In this document: positions 53,283-62,433 of the stretch, piece by piece | Position numbering within the stretch: the first letter of the stretch is position 1 | How the letters are laid out: the number at the start of each line of letters is the position of its first letter | Assembly: GCF_022846655.1 (NCBI RefSeq) | Contig: NZ_AP025667.1 | Location: 3,261,001 to 3,325,000 of the forward strand | DNA length: 64,000 nucleotides | Source of the DNA: Streptomyces seoulensis | GTDB lineage: Bacteria > Actinomycetota > Actinomycetes > Streptomycetales > Streptomycetaceae | Direction of reading: 5' to 3' | Program-made: the position numbers and the translations under genes | Notes under the pieces: generated by a model | Databases searched by the model: none | What the model saw: the letters and a program-made list of their open reading frames with translations, nothing else | Told to the model about the DNA's origin: nothing

Positions 53283-53879
53283 TCACCGCAGATGGCTGAA
53301 TGCCAGGTCGGCGTCGGCTACGGCCTCGGGGTGGACGTCGCGGGCGGCTCGGCCGTCGGCGATCCTCTGCCAGTTGGTCCGGGCGAGCACCCGCTGGACC
53401 GCGAGTACCTGGGCGGCCCGAAGGCGGGCCTGGACGCCTTCGCCGAGGGCGTCCGCCAGTGCCTCCTCGTCTTCGAGCTGGTACTGCGTGAGCCGACCCG
53501 CAAGGCTCGGTGTGGTGAACACCAGCCTATGGAACGCCACCACTTCGGGATGATCGTTGAGGCCGGTGACGGGGTCGTGCCGATCGAGGCCGGCCCGGAA
53601 GTGCTGGTGCAGCGCCGTCACCGGCTCGATGCCGGACCCCCGGTCACGTACGACGCGCGCCGCCTCGCCCTGGTGGTCCGCGAACCGGTGCAGCACCAGA
53701 TCTTCCTTGGTGGGGAAGTACCGGAAGAGGGTCGGCTTGGAGATATCGGCCGCCGCGGCGATGTCGTTGACCGAGACGCGGTCGAAGCCGTGCTCCAGGA
53801 ACAGCGAGACGGCCGCGTCGCCGATGGCGTCGCGCGTCCGCTCCTTCTTGCGGGCCCGCAGTCCCGTCGACTCGCTCAT
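53283..53879 (-). CDS. TetR-family transcriptional regulator
   Basis: The 198-residue protein has the TetR N-terminal DNA-binding region: RDAIGDAAVSLFLEHGFDRV, VNDIAAAADISKPTLFRYFP and TKEDLVLHRF. The C-terminal helical ligand domain has no specific signature. It starts at ATG 53879 and is divergent from an NmrA-like gene only 54 bp away. The spacer contains GTAAC/GTTAC inverted repeats, the likely operator through which it represses itself and the NmrA-like gene until a ligand binds. Confidence 0.93.
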   Translation of the reverse strand: MSESTGLRARKKERTRDAIGDAAVSLFLEHGFDRVSVNDIAAAADISKPTLFRYFPTKEDLVLHRFADHQGEAARVVRDRGSGIEPVTALHQHFRAGLDRHDPVTGLNDHPEVVAFHRLVFTTPSLAGRLTQYQLEDEEALADALGEGVQARLRAAQVLAVQRVLARTNWQRIADGRAARDVHPEAVADADLAFSHLR

Positions 53880-53888
53880 CTGACCAGC

Positions 53889-53928
53889 GTAACATTCGTT
53901 ACCGAGTTGCTTTTTTAACCGAGTAACG
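53889..53928. promoter_or_regulatory. TetR operator region
   Basis: GTAACATTCGTTAC (53889-53902) is a perfect 5-bp inverted repeat, and CGTTAC (53897-53902) pairs again with GTAACG (53923-53928). TTGCTTTTTTAACC between them is AT-rich and likely includes promoter elements for both genes. Confidence 0.7.
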
Positions 53929-53933
53929 CTTTC

Positions 53934-54821
53934 ATGGGCGGCATGAATCAGATGGACATTCCTCCCGTGCTCGTAACCGGGGCGACGGGCCGGGTCGGCC
54001 GCGTCGTCATCGACCAACTCCTCGACGCGGGCGTGCCGGTCCGTGCCCTCGCCCATCGCTCCGAGATGGCGTCGACGCTGCCGGCGAAGGCCGAGGTCTT
54101 CACCGGCGACCTCACCGTGCCCGAATCGCTCGACCCGGCACTGAGTGGCGTCGGTGCGGCCTTCCTCGTCTGGACCGCCCCTCCCCAGACCGCCGCGGCA
54201 GTCGTCGAGCGGCTGGCATCCCACGCGCGGCGGATCGTCTTCCTTTCCTCCCCTCACCGGACGCCGCACCCCTTCTTCCAGCAGCCCAATCCCATGGCGG
54301 TGCTGCACGCCGACATCGAGCGGCTCATCGCGGCCACCGGACTCGAGTCGACGATCATCCGGCCGGGGATGCTCGCGTCGAACTCGCTGGCCTGGTGGGC
54401 ACCCGCGATCCGGGCCGGCGAGGTCGTCCGGTGGCCTTACGGCGCCGCCGAGTCGGCACCGGTCGACGAGCGCGACGTCGCAGCCGTCGCGGCGCGGACG
54501 CTCTACCGGGACGGATACATAGGGGGCGACTACGTGCTTACGGGCCCCGAATCACTCACCCAGGCCGAGCAGGTGGACGTCATCGGTGACGTCCTGGGGC
54601 GCCGGATCGACTTCGAGGAGATGACGCCGGACGAGTTCCGCAGCCTGTCGGAGGGCACGGCGCCCAGCTCGGTCGTCGACATGCTGCTCTCCGCGTGGAG
54701 CGCGGCTGTCGGGAAGCCCGCGTACGTCACCACCGCGGTGGCTGACATCCTCGGGACGGCGCCGCGGACGTTTAGCCAGTGGGCCGTCGACCACGCCAAG
54801 GCGTTCACGGAGGGGGCATAG
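53934..54821 (+). CDS. NmrA-family NAD(P)-binding protein
   Basis: The 295-residue protein starts MGGMNQMDIPPVLVTGATGR, with the Rossmann motif VTGATGRVGRVV and ALAHRSEM for NADP contact. It continues FLVWTAPPQTAAAVVERLAS, IVFLSSPHRT, TIIRPGMLASNSLAWW and DERDVAAVAARTLYRDGYIG, the usual order of NmrA-like atypical SDRs. These reduce or sense NAD(P)-linked substrates. It is divergent from the TetR gene with an operator between them, so it is the probable TetR target. A second ATG at 53943 is possible; the first has the promoter closer. Confidence 0.9.
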   Translation: MGGMNQMDIPPVLVTGATGRVGRVVIDQLLDAGVPVRALAHRSEMASTLPAKAEVFTGDLTVPESLDPALSGVGAAFLVWTAPPQTAAAVVERLASHARRIVFLSSPHRTPHPFFQQPNPMAVLHADIERLIAATGLESTIIRPGMLASNSLAWWAPAIRAGEVVRWPYGAAESAPVDERDVAAVAARTLYRDGYIGGDYVLTGPESLTQAEQVDVIGDVLGRRIDFEEMTPDEFRSLSEGTAPSSVVDMLLSAWSAAVGKPAYVTTAVADILGTAPRTFSQWAVDHAKAFTEGA

Positions 54822-55143
54822 CCGTCCCCGCGCGCTGTAGGTCGACTCGCTGTAACGGCTTGGGGGCCATCCCAGCGTCCGTGCACCCCATGCCTTGCCG
54901 GGCACCGTCAGCGCAGGCTCAAGGCGCCTCTCTCCCCCGTTCCGCGACAGGTTCCAGCCCACGCTGGCTCCGAGACTGCCAACGCCAATGACAGCTACAC
55001 GTTCAGCCCCCTGCACGCACCGGGGCTCCATTTCAGGGGCGCGGCCCAACTCGCGTTTCCGGCATGCCCTCACTTGTTCGGTGATGAGCGTGTGTTGAGC
55101 GTGTGTTGAGCGTCGATCTCAGGCTCGGCCCACAGCCGCGACC
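54822..55143. other. intergenic with a short direct repeat
   Basis: No gene. GAGCGTGTGTT occurs twice in tandem near 55085-55107. It separates the convergent NmrA-like and nitrilase-like genes; no strong terminator is visible. Confidence 0.45.
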
Positions 55144-55941
55144 TCAGCCGAGCGGTTGAGCCTTCAGACGCTGCGCGAGCAGTGGCGTGGCTTCGGCGGG
55201 ATCGATGTCGCAGACCAACAGCCCAGGTTCTCCGTAAGGCTGATGGCTAAGCAGCGTGCCGTCCGGCCGCACTACGGCGGATGTCGTGGGCGATCCTGGG
55301 CTCGCGCAGTTGACGGCGGCGACGTAGCAATTATTCTCGGCGGCGCGACACAGAAATGCCTTCTCGTGGAAGGAGTTTCTCGGGTCGGCGAATTCAGTTG
55401 GCTGGAACGCGTCGGGCTCTGCTTCGCTATAGTGCAGGTGGAACACCAACTGGGCACCGTTGCGAACGGCCCAGCGAACCGTCTCCGGATAGCGAAAACC
55501 CTCGTGACAGATCACGATGCCGAAACGAATGCCGTCGACTTCGAATATCCGGCGACCACTACCCGCCTCGTATCTGGAGTCTTCGTCGGGGTCGAGCTGT
55601 ACCTTGTCCTGATAACCCGCTCGATCACCGTCGGGTCGAAGCACGAGCGTGGTCAGACGCGGCTTGTCCGAAACGTACCGCTCCGTACCGAGCACCACGT
55701 AGATGCGGCTCTCCCGCGCGGCCTGGGCGATGCGCTCGTGCGCAGCTTCCAGGAAGTTGGCGCTCACGGCCTTACGCGATCGCAGCGGCCACGGATAGCC
55801 CGGCACGTACGCTTCCGGGAAGCACACGATACGCGCGTCGGCAGCAGCAGCGTCTCTGACCGCACGCTCGGCTCGCGCCACGGAGTCTTCTGGACTCTCG
55901 GGTATTTCGAGGTTGGCGAGCGCGATGCGAAGTCTTGTCAT
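55144..55941 (-). CDS. carbon-nitrogen hydrolase (nitrilase superfamily)
   Basis: The 265-residue protein has the nitrilase-superfamily triad: Glu in CFPEAYVPGYPW, Lys in YQDKVQLDPDED and Cys in IVICHEGFRYPE. The Glu-Lys-Cys order and spacing are intact, so an amidase or related C-N hydrolase activity is expected. Start MTRLRIALANLEI is chosen; the upstream in-frame codons are Cys-rich and non-native. No ligand-specific loop allows a substrate call. Single gene on this strand. Confidence 0.9.
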   Translation of the reverse strand: MTRLRIALANLEIPESPEDSVARAERAVRDAAAADARIVCFPEAYVPGYPWPLRSRKAVSANFLEAAHERIAQAARESRIYVVLGTERYVSDKPRLTTLVLRPDGDRAGYQDKVQLDPDEDSRYEAGSGRRIFEVDGIRFGIVICHEGFRYPETVRWAVRNGAQLVFHLHYSEAEPDAFQPTEFADPRNSFHEKAFLCRAAENNCYVAAVNCASPGSPTTSAVVRPDGTLLSHQPYGEPGLLVCDIDPAEATPLLAQRLKAQPLG

Positions 55942-56198
55942 GCGACTCATTGTGCTGCACGGCCCGGACATGCACGGGGCGATCCGGATCAACTCCCCCT
56001 GCAAGCAACATCGCCAGCAGCCGCGCATGCGCCCCGCACCTCAGCCGACCCTTTGCGCTCGGCCCTGTCTTTCCGCCCTCGGCCTCGCGGATCCTGTGCG
56101 CAGGGTGAGCCTGGAGGTGTACGGCGATGCCGTCTGTCGTGCCACCAGATGAAATACCAGTAGAGGGTCGGCCAGGGCGTTCTGTGGAATCAAAGATG

Positions 56199-56687
56199 TC
56201 AGGCAGTGTGCTTGTGAAGCACGCCGAGATAGAGGCGTTCATGATGGGGCACGTCGTCGTCACGGCCAGGTGTGAAGAATACCGCGCAGACGTTGGCGGA
56301 TTGAGTGAGGATGCTGGATTGCTCTCCGAACGTGAGGCGGTCGTTGACGTCGTGGCGGCAGTCGACTGCGTCAAGGCCGGCGATCAGGTCTTCTCGGAGC
56401 ACCGCGGATGGGTAGGACTCTGATTCGGGCAGGACCAGCGGCGGCAGCCTGGTCGTCGAGCCTGGCCGGAGTCTGATCCAGATTCCGCTTACAAGGCGTT
56501 GGGTGATAACCAGCTCCAGGCCGTCCCAAGCATGGGGGTAGCCGTCGATATCCGGTCTCATCCGGATTGCCGGGTGCGGACGTCCTGGGCCCAGGAGATC
56601 CTCTGCCTCGGTCAGCGGCATGCCGCAGTGAAGCGGGCCGATACGGCCGGTCCGGGCGAAGTCGACGAGCACGTTCATCAAGGTCAT
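56199..56687 (-). CDS. conserved hypothetical protein
   Basis: From the ATG at 56687 the product is 162 residues, starting MTLMNVLVDFARTGRIGPLH. It contains CGMPLTEAEDLLGPGRPHP, a loop-like segment DIDGYPHAWDGLELVIT and a strand-rich second half ending GVLHKHTA. A longer in-frame start at 56753 adds 22 residues. Similar short proteins with a GxxLxxxxxxLGPGRPHP region are known only as hypothetical in Streptomyces, in my recollection. No signal peptide or membrane segment. Function unknown. Confidence 0.6.
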   Translation of the reverse strand: MTLMNVLVDFARTGRIGPLHCGMPLTEAEDLLGPGRPHPAIRMRPDIDGYPHAWDGLELVITQRLVSGIWIRLRPGSTTRLPPLVLPESESYPSAVLREDLIAGLDAVDCRHDVNDRLTFGEQSSILTQSANVCAVFFTPGRDDDVPHHERLYLGVLHKHTA

Positions 56688-56966
56688 GACGGCGACTCTG
56701 GCATCTTCTGGTGCTGGCACAACTGGATATTGCTCAAGCCCTGCCCTCAGCACGGCTCATCAGGCCGGCACGATCGCGTGCCCGTGGTGGGGTTGACCTT
56801 GGGCACGAGAACAGAGAGCAGGGGTCCTCGACTTCGGGAGTTATTGCTCCCTGACCCTGGTCAACCGCTGCAGCAGCACTCGCGCTACGGCGTCCGCAGG
56901 CGCTGCGCCGGCCCTCCGCCTCTCAGTGCCCTCGCACGGGGCTTCGGAACCAGGTGCGATCCTGCA

Positions 56967-57365
56967 GTGGTGAACCATCTGGCCGACACCAACCTGCGCA
57001 CCTGGACGTTGCGCTTCATGGCCCTCCTCGCAGCCGACGTTCAGGACCAGATTGCCTGGCTGGGCGAGCGTGAGCTGGGGATGGTGGACGTAGTCGAGGA
57101 GGCGGAACTTCTCTGCCGGGTCTCCGAAGGACTCGCTGAACGTGGAGTGTTCGAGCCTGCGGATCTGCGCGGCCTTCGGGCCATCGGCCGTCGCCTTGGC
57201 GAGATCGACACCGCTTGCCGCGTCGGCCTATGGGTCAACTCCCTGACCACAGAACCGGCGTGGGACGACATACGTTCCCTCACCCGTCAGTTCCTCCTCA
57301 CGAAGCTGGGCGACTGGCGTCAGCCGCTGCCACGCCCCGCGCGCCCGCATACGGGTGGCCATTGA
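56967..57365 (+). CDS. small helical hypothetical protein
   Basis: About 132 residues from the GTG at 56967 (or 56970), starting VVNHLADTNLRTWTLRFMAL. The protein is helical throughout: LAADVQDQIAWLGERELGMV, EEAELLCRVSEGLAERGVF, DLRGLRAIGRRLGEIDTACR and a C-terminal SLTRQFLLTKLGDW. There is no export signal. I do not recognise it. The frame is open far upstream but those codons look non-native, so the start is uncertain. Confidence 0.5.
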   Translation: MVNHLADTNLRTWTLRFMALLAADVQDQIAWLGERELGMVDVVEEAELLCRVSEGLAERGVFEPADLRGLRAIGRRLGEIDTACRVGLWVNSLTTEPAWDDIRSLTRQFLLTKLGDWRQPLPRPARPHTGGH

Positions 57366-57565
57366 GCGTGTCTGGCCGCCCACGCGACTCAAACAGCCTC
57401 GCGAGGCGGAGGTGAGGTAGGGCGTGCGCCGGAGTTAATGGCCCCCCCGCCCATGCTCTGGACTTCCTCAACTCCGCTTTGAGGCGTTCCGCGAGCGGGC
57501 ACCCCCCGGGCACCGCGCCGCAGGGCCCGGTGCCGGGGCGTTCCGGGGGACGAAGGGGGTGGGGG

Positions 57566-57892
57566 ATGAGTGGGGAGAGTTTCCTGGTGACCGTGCTGGT
57601 GGTCGTACCCGTGGCCGTGACCGTGATCGTGGGGGTGAGGGACCACCAGAAGGAGCGCCGCGACCGGCGCCGGTTTTCGCTCACGAAGCCGTCGCGCGGA
57701 TCGTCGGCGTCCTCGCCGTCGTCGGGCTCGGCTGCGTCGGACGGCGGGTCGAGCTGGTGGGTGGTGGGAGGCAACTCCGATTCGTCGTCCGGTGGGCACG
57801 GCCACGGGGGCCCCTCCTGCGGCAGCGGACACTCCTGTGGGAGCTCGTCGTGCGGGTCGTCCTGCGGCGGCGGTGGCTGCGGCAGCAGCTGA
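57566..57892 (+). CDS. small membrane protein with Gly/Ser/Cys-rich tail
   Basis: The 108-residue product starts MSGESFLVTVLVVVPVAVTV, a single membrane helix, followed by a basic segment DHQKERRDRRRFSLTK and a long low-complexity tail rich in Ser, Gly, His and Cys, ending CGSSCGGGGCGSS. GGGGGTGGGGG precedes the ATG. The helix plus Cys/Gly tail resembles the C-terminal part of several small Streptomyces envelope proteins; a tail of this type may bind metal or form disulfides. It could also be part of a larger decayed gene, but the start looks genuine. Function unknown. Confidence 0.5.
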   Translation: MSGESFLVTVLVVVPVAVTVIVGVRDHQKERRDRRRFSLTKPSRGSSASSPSSGSAASDGGSSWWVVGGNSDSSSGGHGHGGPSCGSGHSCGSSSCGSSCGGGGCGSS

Positions 57893-58028
57893 CGTCGGGG
57901 AAACGGACCACCGAGGGAGCCGCGTGCCGAGGAGCGGCGTAGGACCATCGGCCCCGTAACGCATTACCTGTGCGGTGTAGGAACTTCCTCTCACGCTGTC
58001 GGCCGCCGATTGCAGTAGGGACCCGATG

Positions 58029-58245
58029 ACCTGGTCACGACGCTCGCCGTCGAGAGCACGGTCCACCACCTCGACCTCATCGCCCACCTTCCCACCGTCG
58101 AGCCTCCGGCCGAGGAGGCGCTGGCATGCGTGCGCGGCCCCCCGAAGGGCCGACTGGGCCTACCGGCACTATGTGATGGCGGCCACCGGACGGGGTCCGC
58201 TAACGGCGGCGGAGCGGACACGGCTGGGCCCAGACGCTCGTCATC
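58029..58245 (+). pseudogene. remnant of a maleylpyruvate-isomerase-like (TIGR03083) gene
   Basis: One frame reads DLVTTLAVESTVHHLDLIAH and LPTVEPPAEEALACVR, another WAYRHYVMAATGRGPLTAAE and RTRLGPDA. Together they match the C-terminal half of mycothiol-dependent maleylpyruvate isomerase-like proteins, in which HHLDLxAHL and ATGRRPLTxAER are typical. The two parts are in different frames and no N-terminal half is present, so it is a decayed 3' fragment. Confidence 0.6.
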
Positions 58246-58424
58246 GAGGCCTTCACAACCGCACCTCGGCCCGCCTCTGCCGATCCGAGGTGCGGTTGCC
58301 CCCGGCGAGATCAAACGCCTGGCATCACTCGGTGGAAAGCGGGTACTCGGCAGCGAATGCCGAGCCGGTGACCGCCGCGAGCGGGCGGAGCAGGCGTGGC
58401 GGACAGCAGGTGTGAGGAGAGGAC

Positions 58425-59141
58425 GTGCGCTTCATGCCCCCCACCGACGACCGGACCGCGAACGGCGGCGAAGGCGCGGCTCGCGCCGCCGTGTTCGATG
58501 TGGACGGCACTCTCGTGGACACCAACTACCTGCACGTCACGGCGTGGTGGGAAGCTCTGCGGCAGGCTGGGCATGACGTGCCGACGCAGGCGATCCACCG
58601 GGCCATCGGTCTCGGTTCGAGTGACCTCGTGGCCCATCTGCTGGGCGCGGACCGGGCCCGTGGGGAGGCGGAGGCACTCAGCGCCGCGCACAAAACGCTG
58701 TACGGACAGTACTTCGGGCGCCTGACCGCCCTCCCTGGGGCCGGGCTGCTGCTGCGGCGCCTGGCGGACGACGGCTGGAAGGTCGTACTGGCCACGTCGG
58801 CGAGCGGCCAGGAGCTGTCCGCGCTGCGTACCGCGCTCGACGCCGACGAGGCGATCTGCGGCATGGCGAGCGCCGACGACGTCTCCGAGGGCAAGCCCGC
58901 CCCAGAGCCGGTGGCCAGGGCGCTGGAGCTGGCCGGCGCGGTAGCGCAGCGATCGGTGTTCGTCGGCGACACCGTGTGGGACATGCAAGCGGGCAGCCGG
59001 GCGGGAGTCACCTGCGTGGGGCTGCTCTGCGGCGGGATCCCCCGCGAAGACCTTGAGAAAGCCGACGCAGACGTGGTGTACGACGGCCCGGACCGGCTGC
59101 TCTCCTCACTCCCCCAGAGCCCGCTGGGCCGCCGTTCCTGA
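58425..59141 (+). CDS. HAD-family hydrolase, beta-phosphoglucomutase/phosphatase-like
   Basis: The 238-residue protein has the HAD motifs in order: motif I FDVDGTLVDTN (nucleophile and acid Asp), motif II VLATSASGQ, motif III Lys in EGKPAPEPV and motif IV VGDTVWDM. A helical cap lies between motifs I and II (WWEALRQAGHDVPTQAIHR). It should remove phosphate from small metabolites or act as a phosphotransferase; substrate unknown. ATG at 58425 after GAGGAGAGGACG; a second ATG at 58434 is also possible. No operon partner. Confidence 0.92.
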   Translation: MRFMPPTDDRTANGGEGAARAAVFDVDGTLVDTNYLHVTAWWEALRQAGHDVPTQAIHRAIGLGSSDLVAHLLGADRARGEAEALSAAHKTLYGQYFGRLTALPGAGLLLRRLADDGWKVVLATSASGQELSALRTALDADEAICGMASADDVSEGKPAPEPVARALELAGAVAQRSVFVGDTVWDMQAGSRAGVTCVGLLCGGIPREDLEKADADVVYDGPDRLLSSLPQSPLGRRS

Positions 59142-59536
59142 GGCGTGTCTCACTCCGCTGCCATGTCCGGTTCCTGCGGCATCACCGCGTGCGTGGTCCG
59201 GCAGGGCGCCATCCGATGATCCGGAAGGCGACTGGGTGGTACACGCCCCGCCTGCCAGACTCCCCTCTCGCCACCGCGCCTCCGTCCACCCAGCCTCCGC
59301 GCCCTGCGCAGCCTGACTGGAAGCTCGTTGCCCGCCCGGACTGGAGGGGTTCCCTGAGGGAGAGCAGCTCATACATCTCCGCCCCGCCCAACGGGGTGCC
59401 GGTGGCCGGCGGCACTCCGGCGCCGTACCACCGAACCTGGGACATGTGGCGACGAAGTCCATTTGGCACGGGAGTACTTAGTCGTCAACAGTGGCGGCCG
59501 GAGGGCCTGCGGGCGCACCAGCCCCCGCGCCGGCCT
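59142..59536. other. intergenic, no gene recognised
   Basis: Spacer between the convergent HAD and VOC genes. Open frames are present but none gives a recognisable product, and no strong hairpin is seen. Confidence 0.4.
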
Positions 59537-59977
59537 TCAGCTCAGCTGTTCGGCCAGTCCGACGATGATGCCCTCGGGGCCGCGGACGTAGCAGAGCCGG
59601 TAGCTGTCCTCATACTGTGTCAGCTCGCCTACGAGTTCTGCGCCATGGGTGCGCAGACGGGCAACAGTCCCCTCGATGTCGTCGACGGCGAACATGATGC
59701 GGTGCGTGCCCAGAACGTTGTGCGGCTGGTTGCGCGGCCCGGCGCTGATCACCTCGGGGCTGCGGTACTTCGCCAGCTCGATGCGGCTATGACCGTCCGG
59801 GGTCCTGAGCATCGCGATGTCACAGTGGACACCGTCGAGTCCGGTGCACTGGTCGGCGACGGGGCCCTCGACCTCTGCCCTGCCCTCCACCTCCATACCG
59901 AGTTCCACGAAAAACGCGATGGCCGCATCCATGTCCTCGACGACGATGCCGACGTTGTCCATCCGCTGAATCGCCAT
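59537..59977 (-). CDS. VOC-family (glyoxalase/dioxygenase-like) protein
   Basis: The 146-residue protein has two VOC modules: MAIQRMDNVGIVVEDMDAAI, FFVELGMEVEGRAEVEG, LRTPDGHSRIELAKY, and later HRIMFAVDDIEGTVARLRTH, YRLCYVRGPEGIIVGLAEQ. Candidate metal ligands are the Glu in IELAKY and acidic residues near IIVGLAE. It resembles methylmalonyl-CoA-epimerase/glyoxalase-like small proteins with no assigned substrate. ATG start at 59977 after AGGAGAAACC on the minus strand. Single gene. Confidence 0.88.
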   Translation of the reverse strand: MAIQRMDNVGIVVEDMDAAIAFFVELGMEVEGRAEVEGPVADQCTGLDGVHCDIAMLRTPDGHSRIELAKYRSPEVISAGPRNQPHNVLGTHRIMFAVDDIEGTVARLRTHGAELVGELTQYEDSYRLCYVRGPEGIIVGLAEQLS

Positions 59978-60204
59978 GCTGGTTTCTCCTCACTTCCTCG
60001 TGCGGCCGGTGGTGGCCGCTGATGTGCCTGGGACGGTACCGGCGGTACGTTCTCGACATCCTTCGCCAGGAATCTCGGCGAACGGGGGTGCACCGCTCGG
60101 ATCTCGTTGGCACATGCCCGAAATTCGCATCTCGCCGGACTCCATCTCGCCGCCGTCCTTGTCTGGTCAGCGAGGTGGTCCCAGTGAGTGGCCCTCACGC
60201 TCTT

Positions 60205-60840
60205 TCACACGGAGCTGCACACGGATTCCGGCATCAGAGTGGCGAGCCATCTCGTGTACTCGGCCCGGCGGGGACAGGCCGTAGTGGAACGGGGCTCGGC
60301 CCGGCAGCCGTCCGGACACCCCTCGGTGGGGCACACCTCACCGAGGAAACCGGGGTGGGCCAGGTCCAGGGCGGCCGATGGCTGGGCCAGTCGGCGATCG
60401 GGCAACGCGTCACGGTTCTCCGGATCGCGGAAGGAATACCGGCCGTCGTTGATCCGGACCCCGCACGCATCAGCGCTCCACCGCGCAGGGCCCGCCATTC
60501 CCTGGTGGCGGAGCATGAAGGTGGCGAGCCGGGCGGTGCCGCATCCCCAGGAGCCGAGCGCGACCATGATGGGGACTGTCGGGGTGCCCGCCTGCGTGAG
60601 GATAGGTCGCTCGCCGCCCTCGTCAGCCTGCTCCTGCGTGAGGAGACTGCCGACGACGAGGGCCTTGAGACGGCTGCTGAGGATGTTCGACACGATCCCC
60701 TCCTCGGAGTGGCTGAGCAGCTCAGGGAAGTGTCGGCGCCCGCCGGACATCACGTCACGCAGGGCGATGAGGCTCCACTGGTCCCCGAGCGCCATCACGG
60801 CAGCGTTTATCACGCATGCGCATCGCGATTTGTCTCGCAT
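60205..60840 (-). CDS. HxlR-family regulator with a shifted C-terminus
   Basis: From MRDKSRCACVINAAVMALGD the product has a clear HxlR winged helix: QWSLIALRDVMSGGRRHFPE, LLSHSEEGIVSNILSSRLKA, and TQAGTPTVPIMVALGSWG. N-terminal Cys residues (RCACV) could sense oxidants or electrophiles, as in some HxlR proteins. After GSWG the expected short RHRP-type tail is replaced by about 110 unrelated residues. Another frame gives GSWGMRHRPA, so a one-base shift in the four-base C run at 60545-60548 is likely. The functional protein probably ended soon after. It is divergent from the DHFR-like gene, its likely target. Confidence 0.75.
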   Translation of the reverse strand: MRDKSRCACVINAAVMALGDQWSLIALRDVMSGGRRHFPELLSHSEEGIVSNILSSRLKALVVGSLLTQEQADEGGERPILTQAGTPTVPIMVALGSWGCGTARLATFMLRHQGMAGPARWSADACGVRINDGRYSFRDPENRDALPDRRLAQPSAALDLAHPGFLGEVCPTEGCPDGCRAEPRSTTACPRRAEYTRWLATLMPESVCSSV

Positions 60841-60944
60841 GGCCACCGCCAGTGATGGCATTCTGCTACCACCGACTCTAGGTTCGCCCACGGCTGGTGA
60901 TTGCAGTTCGCACGCACACTGCTTCGGGGGTAGGAGGCCAGGCC

Positions 60945-61589
60945 ATGTCCCGTGTGAGGGTCCACAACTTTTCCGTCTCCATCGACGGATTCGCCACCGG
61001 TGAGGGGCAGAGTCTCGACGCCCCGTTCGGCCACGCCGGCACGCGGCTCCACGAGTGGTTCTTCCCGACCCGGACCTTCCAGCGGATGCTGGGCAAGCCG
61101 GACGGGAGCGCTGGGGTCGATGACGCCATCGCCGGTACCTGGGATGTCGGCATCGGCGCGGAGATCATGGGCCGCAACAAGTTCGGGCCCCAGCGCGGGC
61201 CATGGGAGAGCGACGACTGGAAGGGCTGGTGGGGGCCCAACCCGCCCTTCCACACCCCGGTGTTCGTCCTGACCCACCACCCCCGGCCTCCGGTGGAGAT
61301 GGAGGGCGGCACCACATTCCACTTCATCGACGCCACGCCGCAGGAGGCCCTCCGTCAGGCGCGCGAGGCCGCGGGCGACCTGGACGTGAGGATCGGTGGC
61401 GGGCCGACCACGGTCCGCGAGTTCCTCGCCGAAGATCTCATCGACCATCTGCACATCGCCGTCGTCCCGATCGTTCTGGGCCGTGGCGAGCGCCTGTGGG
61501 ACGGACTCGAAGGACTGGAGGAGCGCTTCCAGGTCGAGTCCGTGACAACCCCCAGCGGCGTCACACACATGACTTTCACCCGGCCGTAG
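60945..61589 (+). CDS. dihydrofolate-reductase-fold family protein (RibD C-terminal-like)
   Basis: The 214-residue protein starts MSRVRVHNFSVSIDGFATGE, the first strand and NADPH-contact loop of the DHFR/RibD-C fold, followed by TFQRMLGKPDG, WDVGIGAEIMGRNKFGPQRG, FVLTHHPRPPVEMEGGTTFH, DVRIGGGPTTVREFLAEDLI and LHIAVVPIVLGRGERLWDGL. This is the NADPH-dependent reductase family often annotated as dihydrofolate reductase in Streptomyces but more like RibD C-terminal reductases. TAGGAGG seven bases before the ATG supports the start. It is divergent from an HxlR regulator about 105 bp away, which probably controls it. Confidence 0.92.
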   Translation: MSRVRVHNFSVSIDGFATGEGQSLDAPFGHAGTRLHEWFFPTRTFQRMLGKPDGSAGVDDAIAGTWDVGIGAEIMGRNKFGPQRGPWESDDWKGWWGPNPPFHTPVFVLTHHPRPPVEMEGGTTFHFIDATPQEALRQAREAAGDLDVRIGGGPTTVREFLAEDLIDHLHIAVVPIVLGRGERLWDGLEGLEERFQVESVTTPSGVTHMTFTRP

Positions 61590-61879
61590 CGGTCGTCGCG
61601 CAGGCGGCAATCGCCGACTGAGGTCGGCTGACCAGGTTCCGAGCCGCAACACTCATGACGAACCTGAGTCGCGTCATCGACGCTCCGGCCGTATGGTCAC
61701 CGATCCATCGAATCGCTGGAACGCTGGGCAAGACACTTCCCAAGTTGTTCGCGGCGGACTATGGCCAGCGACTCAGGGCAGCTCGTCAGCGGCTTCGGGC
61801 GGAGAACGGGACCACCCGGTGACCATCGCAGACCGTGATCTACTTCTGGTCATAGTGCGATCGACGAGAAGCCGAGGTC

Positions 61880-62194
61880 ATGACCAGTCACTGCTGCGAG
61901 GCGATGACCAGCCGCGTGAACGCGCGCTGCGACCAGCACAACGACGCCTTCGCCTGCCCGGACGCGCTGATTGACCACAGCGCCAAGTTCCAGGAGTACG
62001 GGCTGATCATCCACGACGGCGGCACGTCGAGCATCACCATCGACTTCTGCCCGTGGTGCGGACGACGCCTCCCCGAGTCACAGCGAGACCGATGGTTCGA
62101 CGAGCTAGAGCGTCGCGGCATCGATCCGCGGGAGGACGAGGTCCCCGCCGAGTTCCAGGACGGCAGCTGGCTCGCCCCTCTCCGCCGGGAGTAG
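61880..62194 (+). CDS. DUF6980-like zinc-ribbon hypothetical protein
   Basis: The 104-residue product starts MTSHCCEAMTSRVNARCDQH, then FACPDALIDHSAKFQEYGLI, IHDGGTSSITIDFCPWCGRR and ESQRDRWFDELERRGIDP. Two Cys pairs (HCCEAM plus CDQH, and FCPWCG) suggest a zinc-binding fold. It matches my recollection of the small DUF6980 family in Streptomyces, whose function is unknown. ATG at 61880 follows a GAGGTC site. Single gene. Confidence 0.75.
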   Translation: MTSHCCEAMTSRVNARCDQHNDAFACPDALIDHSAKFQEYGLIIHDGGTSSITIDFCPWCGRRLPESQRDRWFDELERRGIDPREDEVPAEFQDGSWLAPLRRE

Positions 62195-62433
62195 CCAGCG
62201 ACTCCTCGGGCCGCTTCCAAGACACATCCTCGGAGCATTCGTCCGGGCCATCCCGCGCCACACCCCCCGTATACGGGCTCACCAAGGTCGGCGCCGGCGT
62301 CACGCCGGGCGGGAGCGCATCTCCGCTCTGCCTAGTCGGTGAGAGTCGCGCATCCGGACGACACTAGGCGGTTTCGTTTGGATCAAGGTGGGGGCGAGTG
62401 ATGACGGCGGTTCCAGGGTGGCACCCTGGAGCG

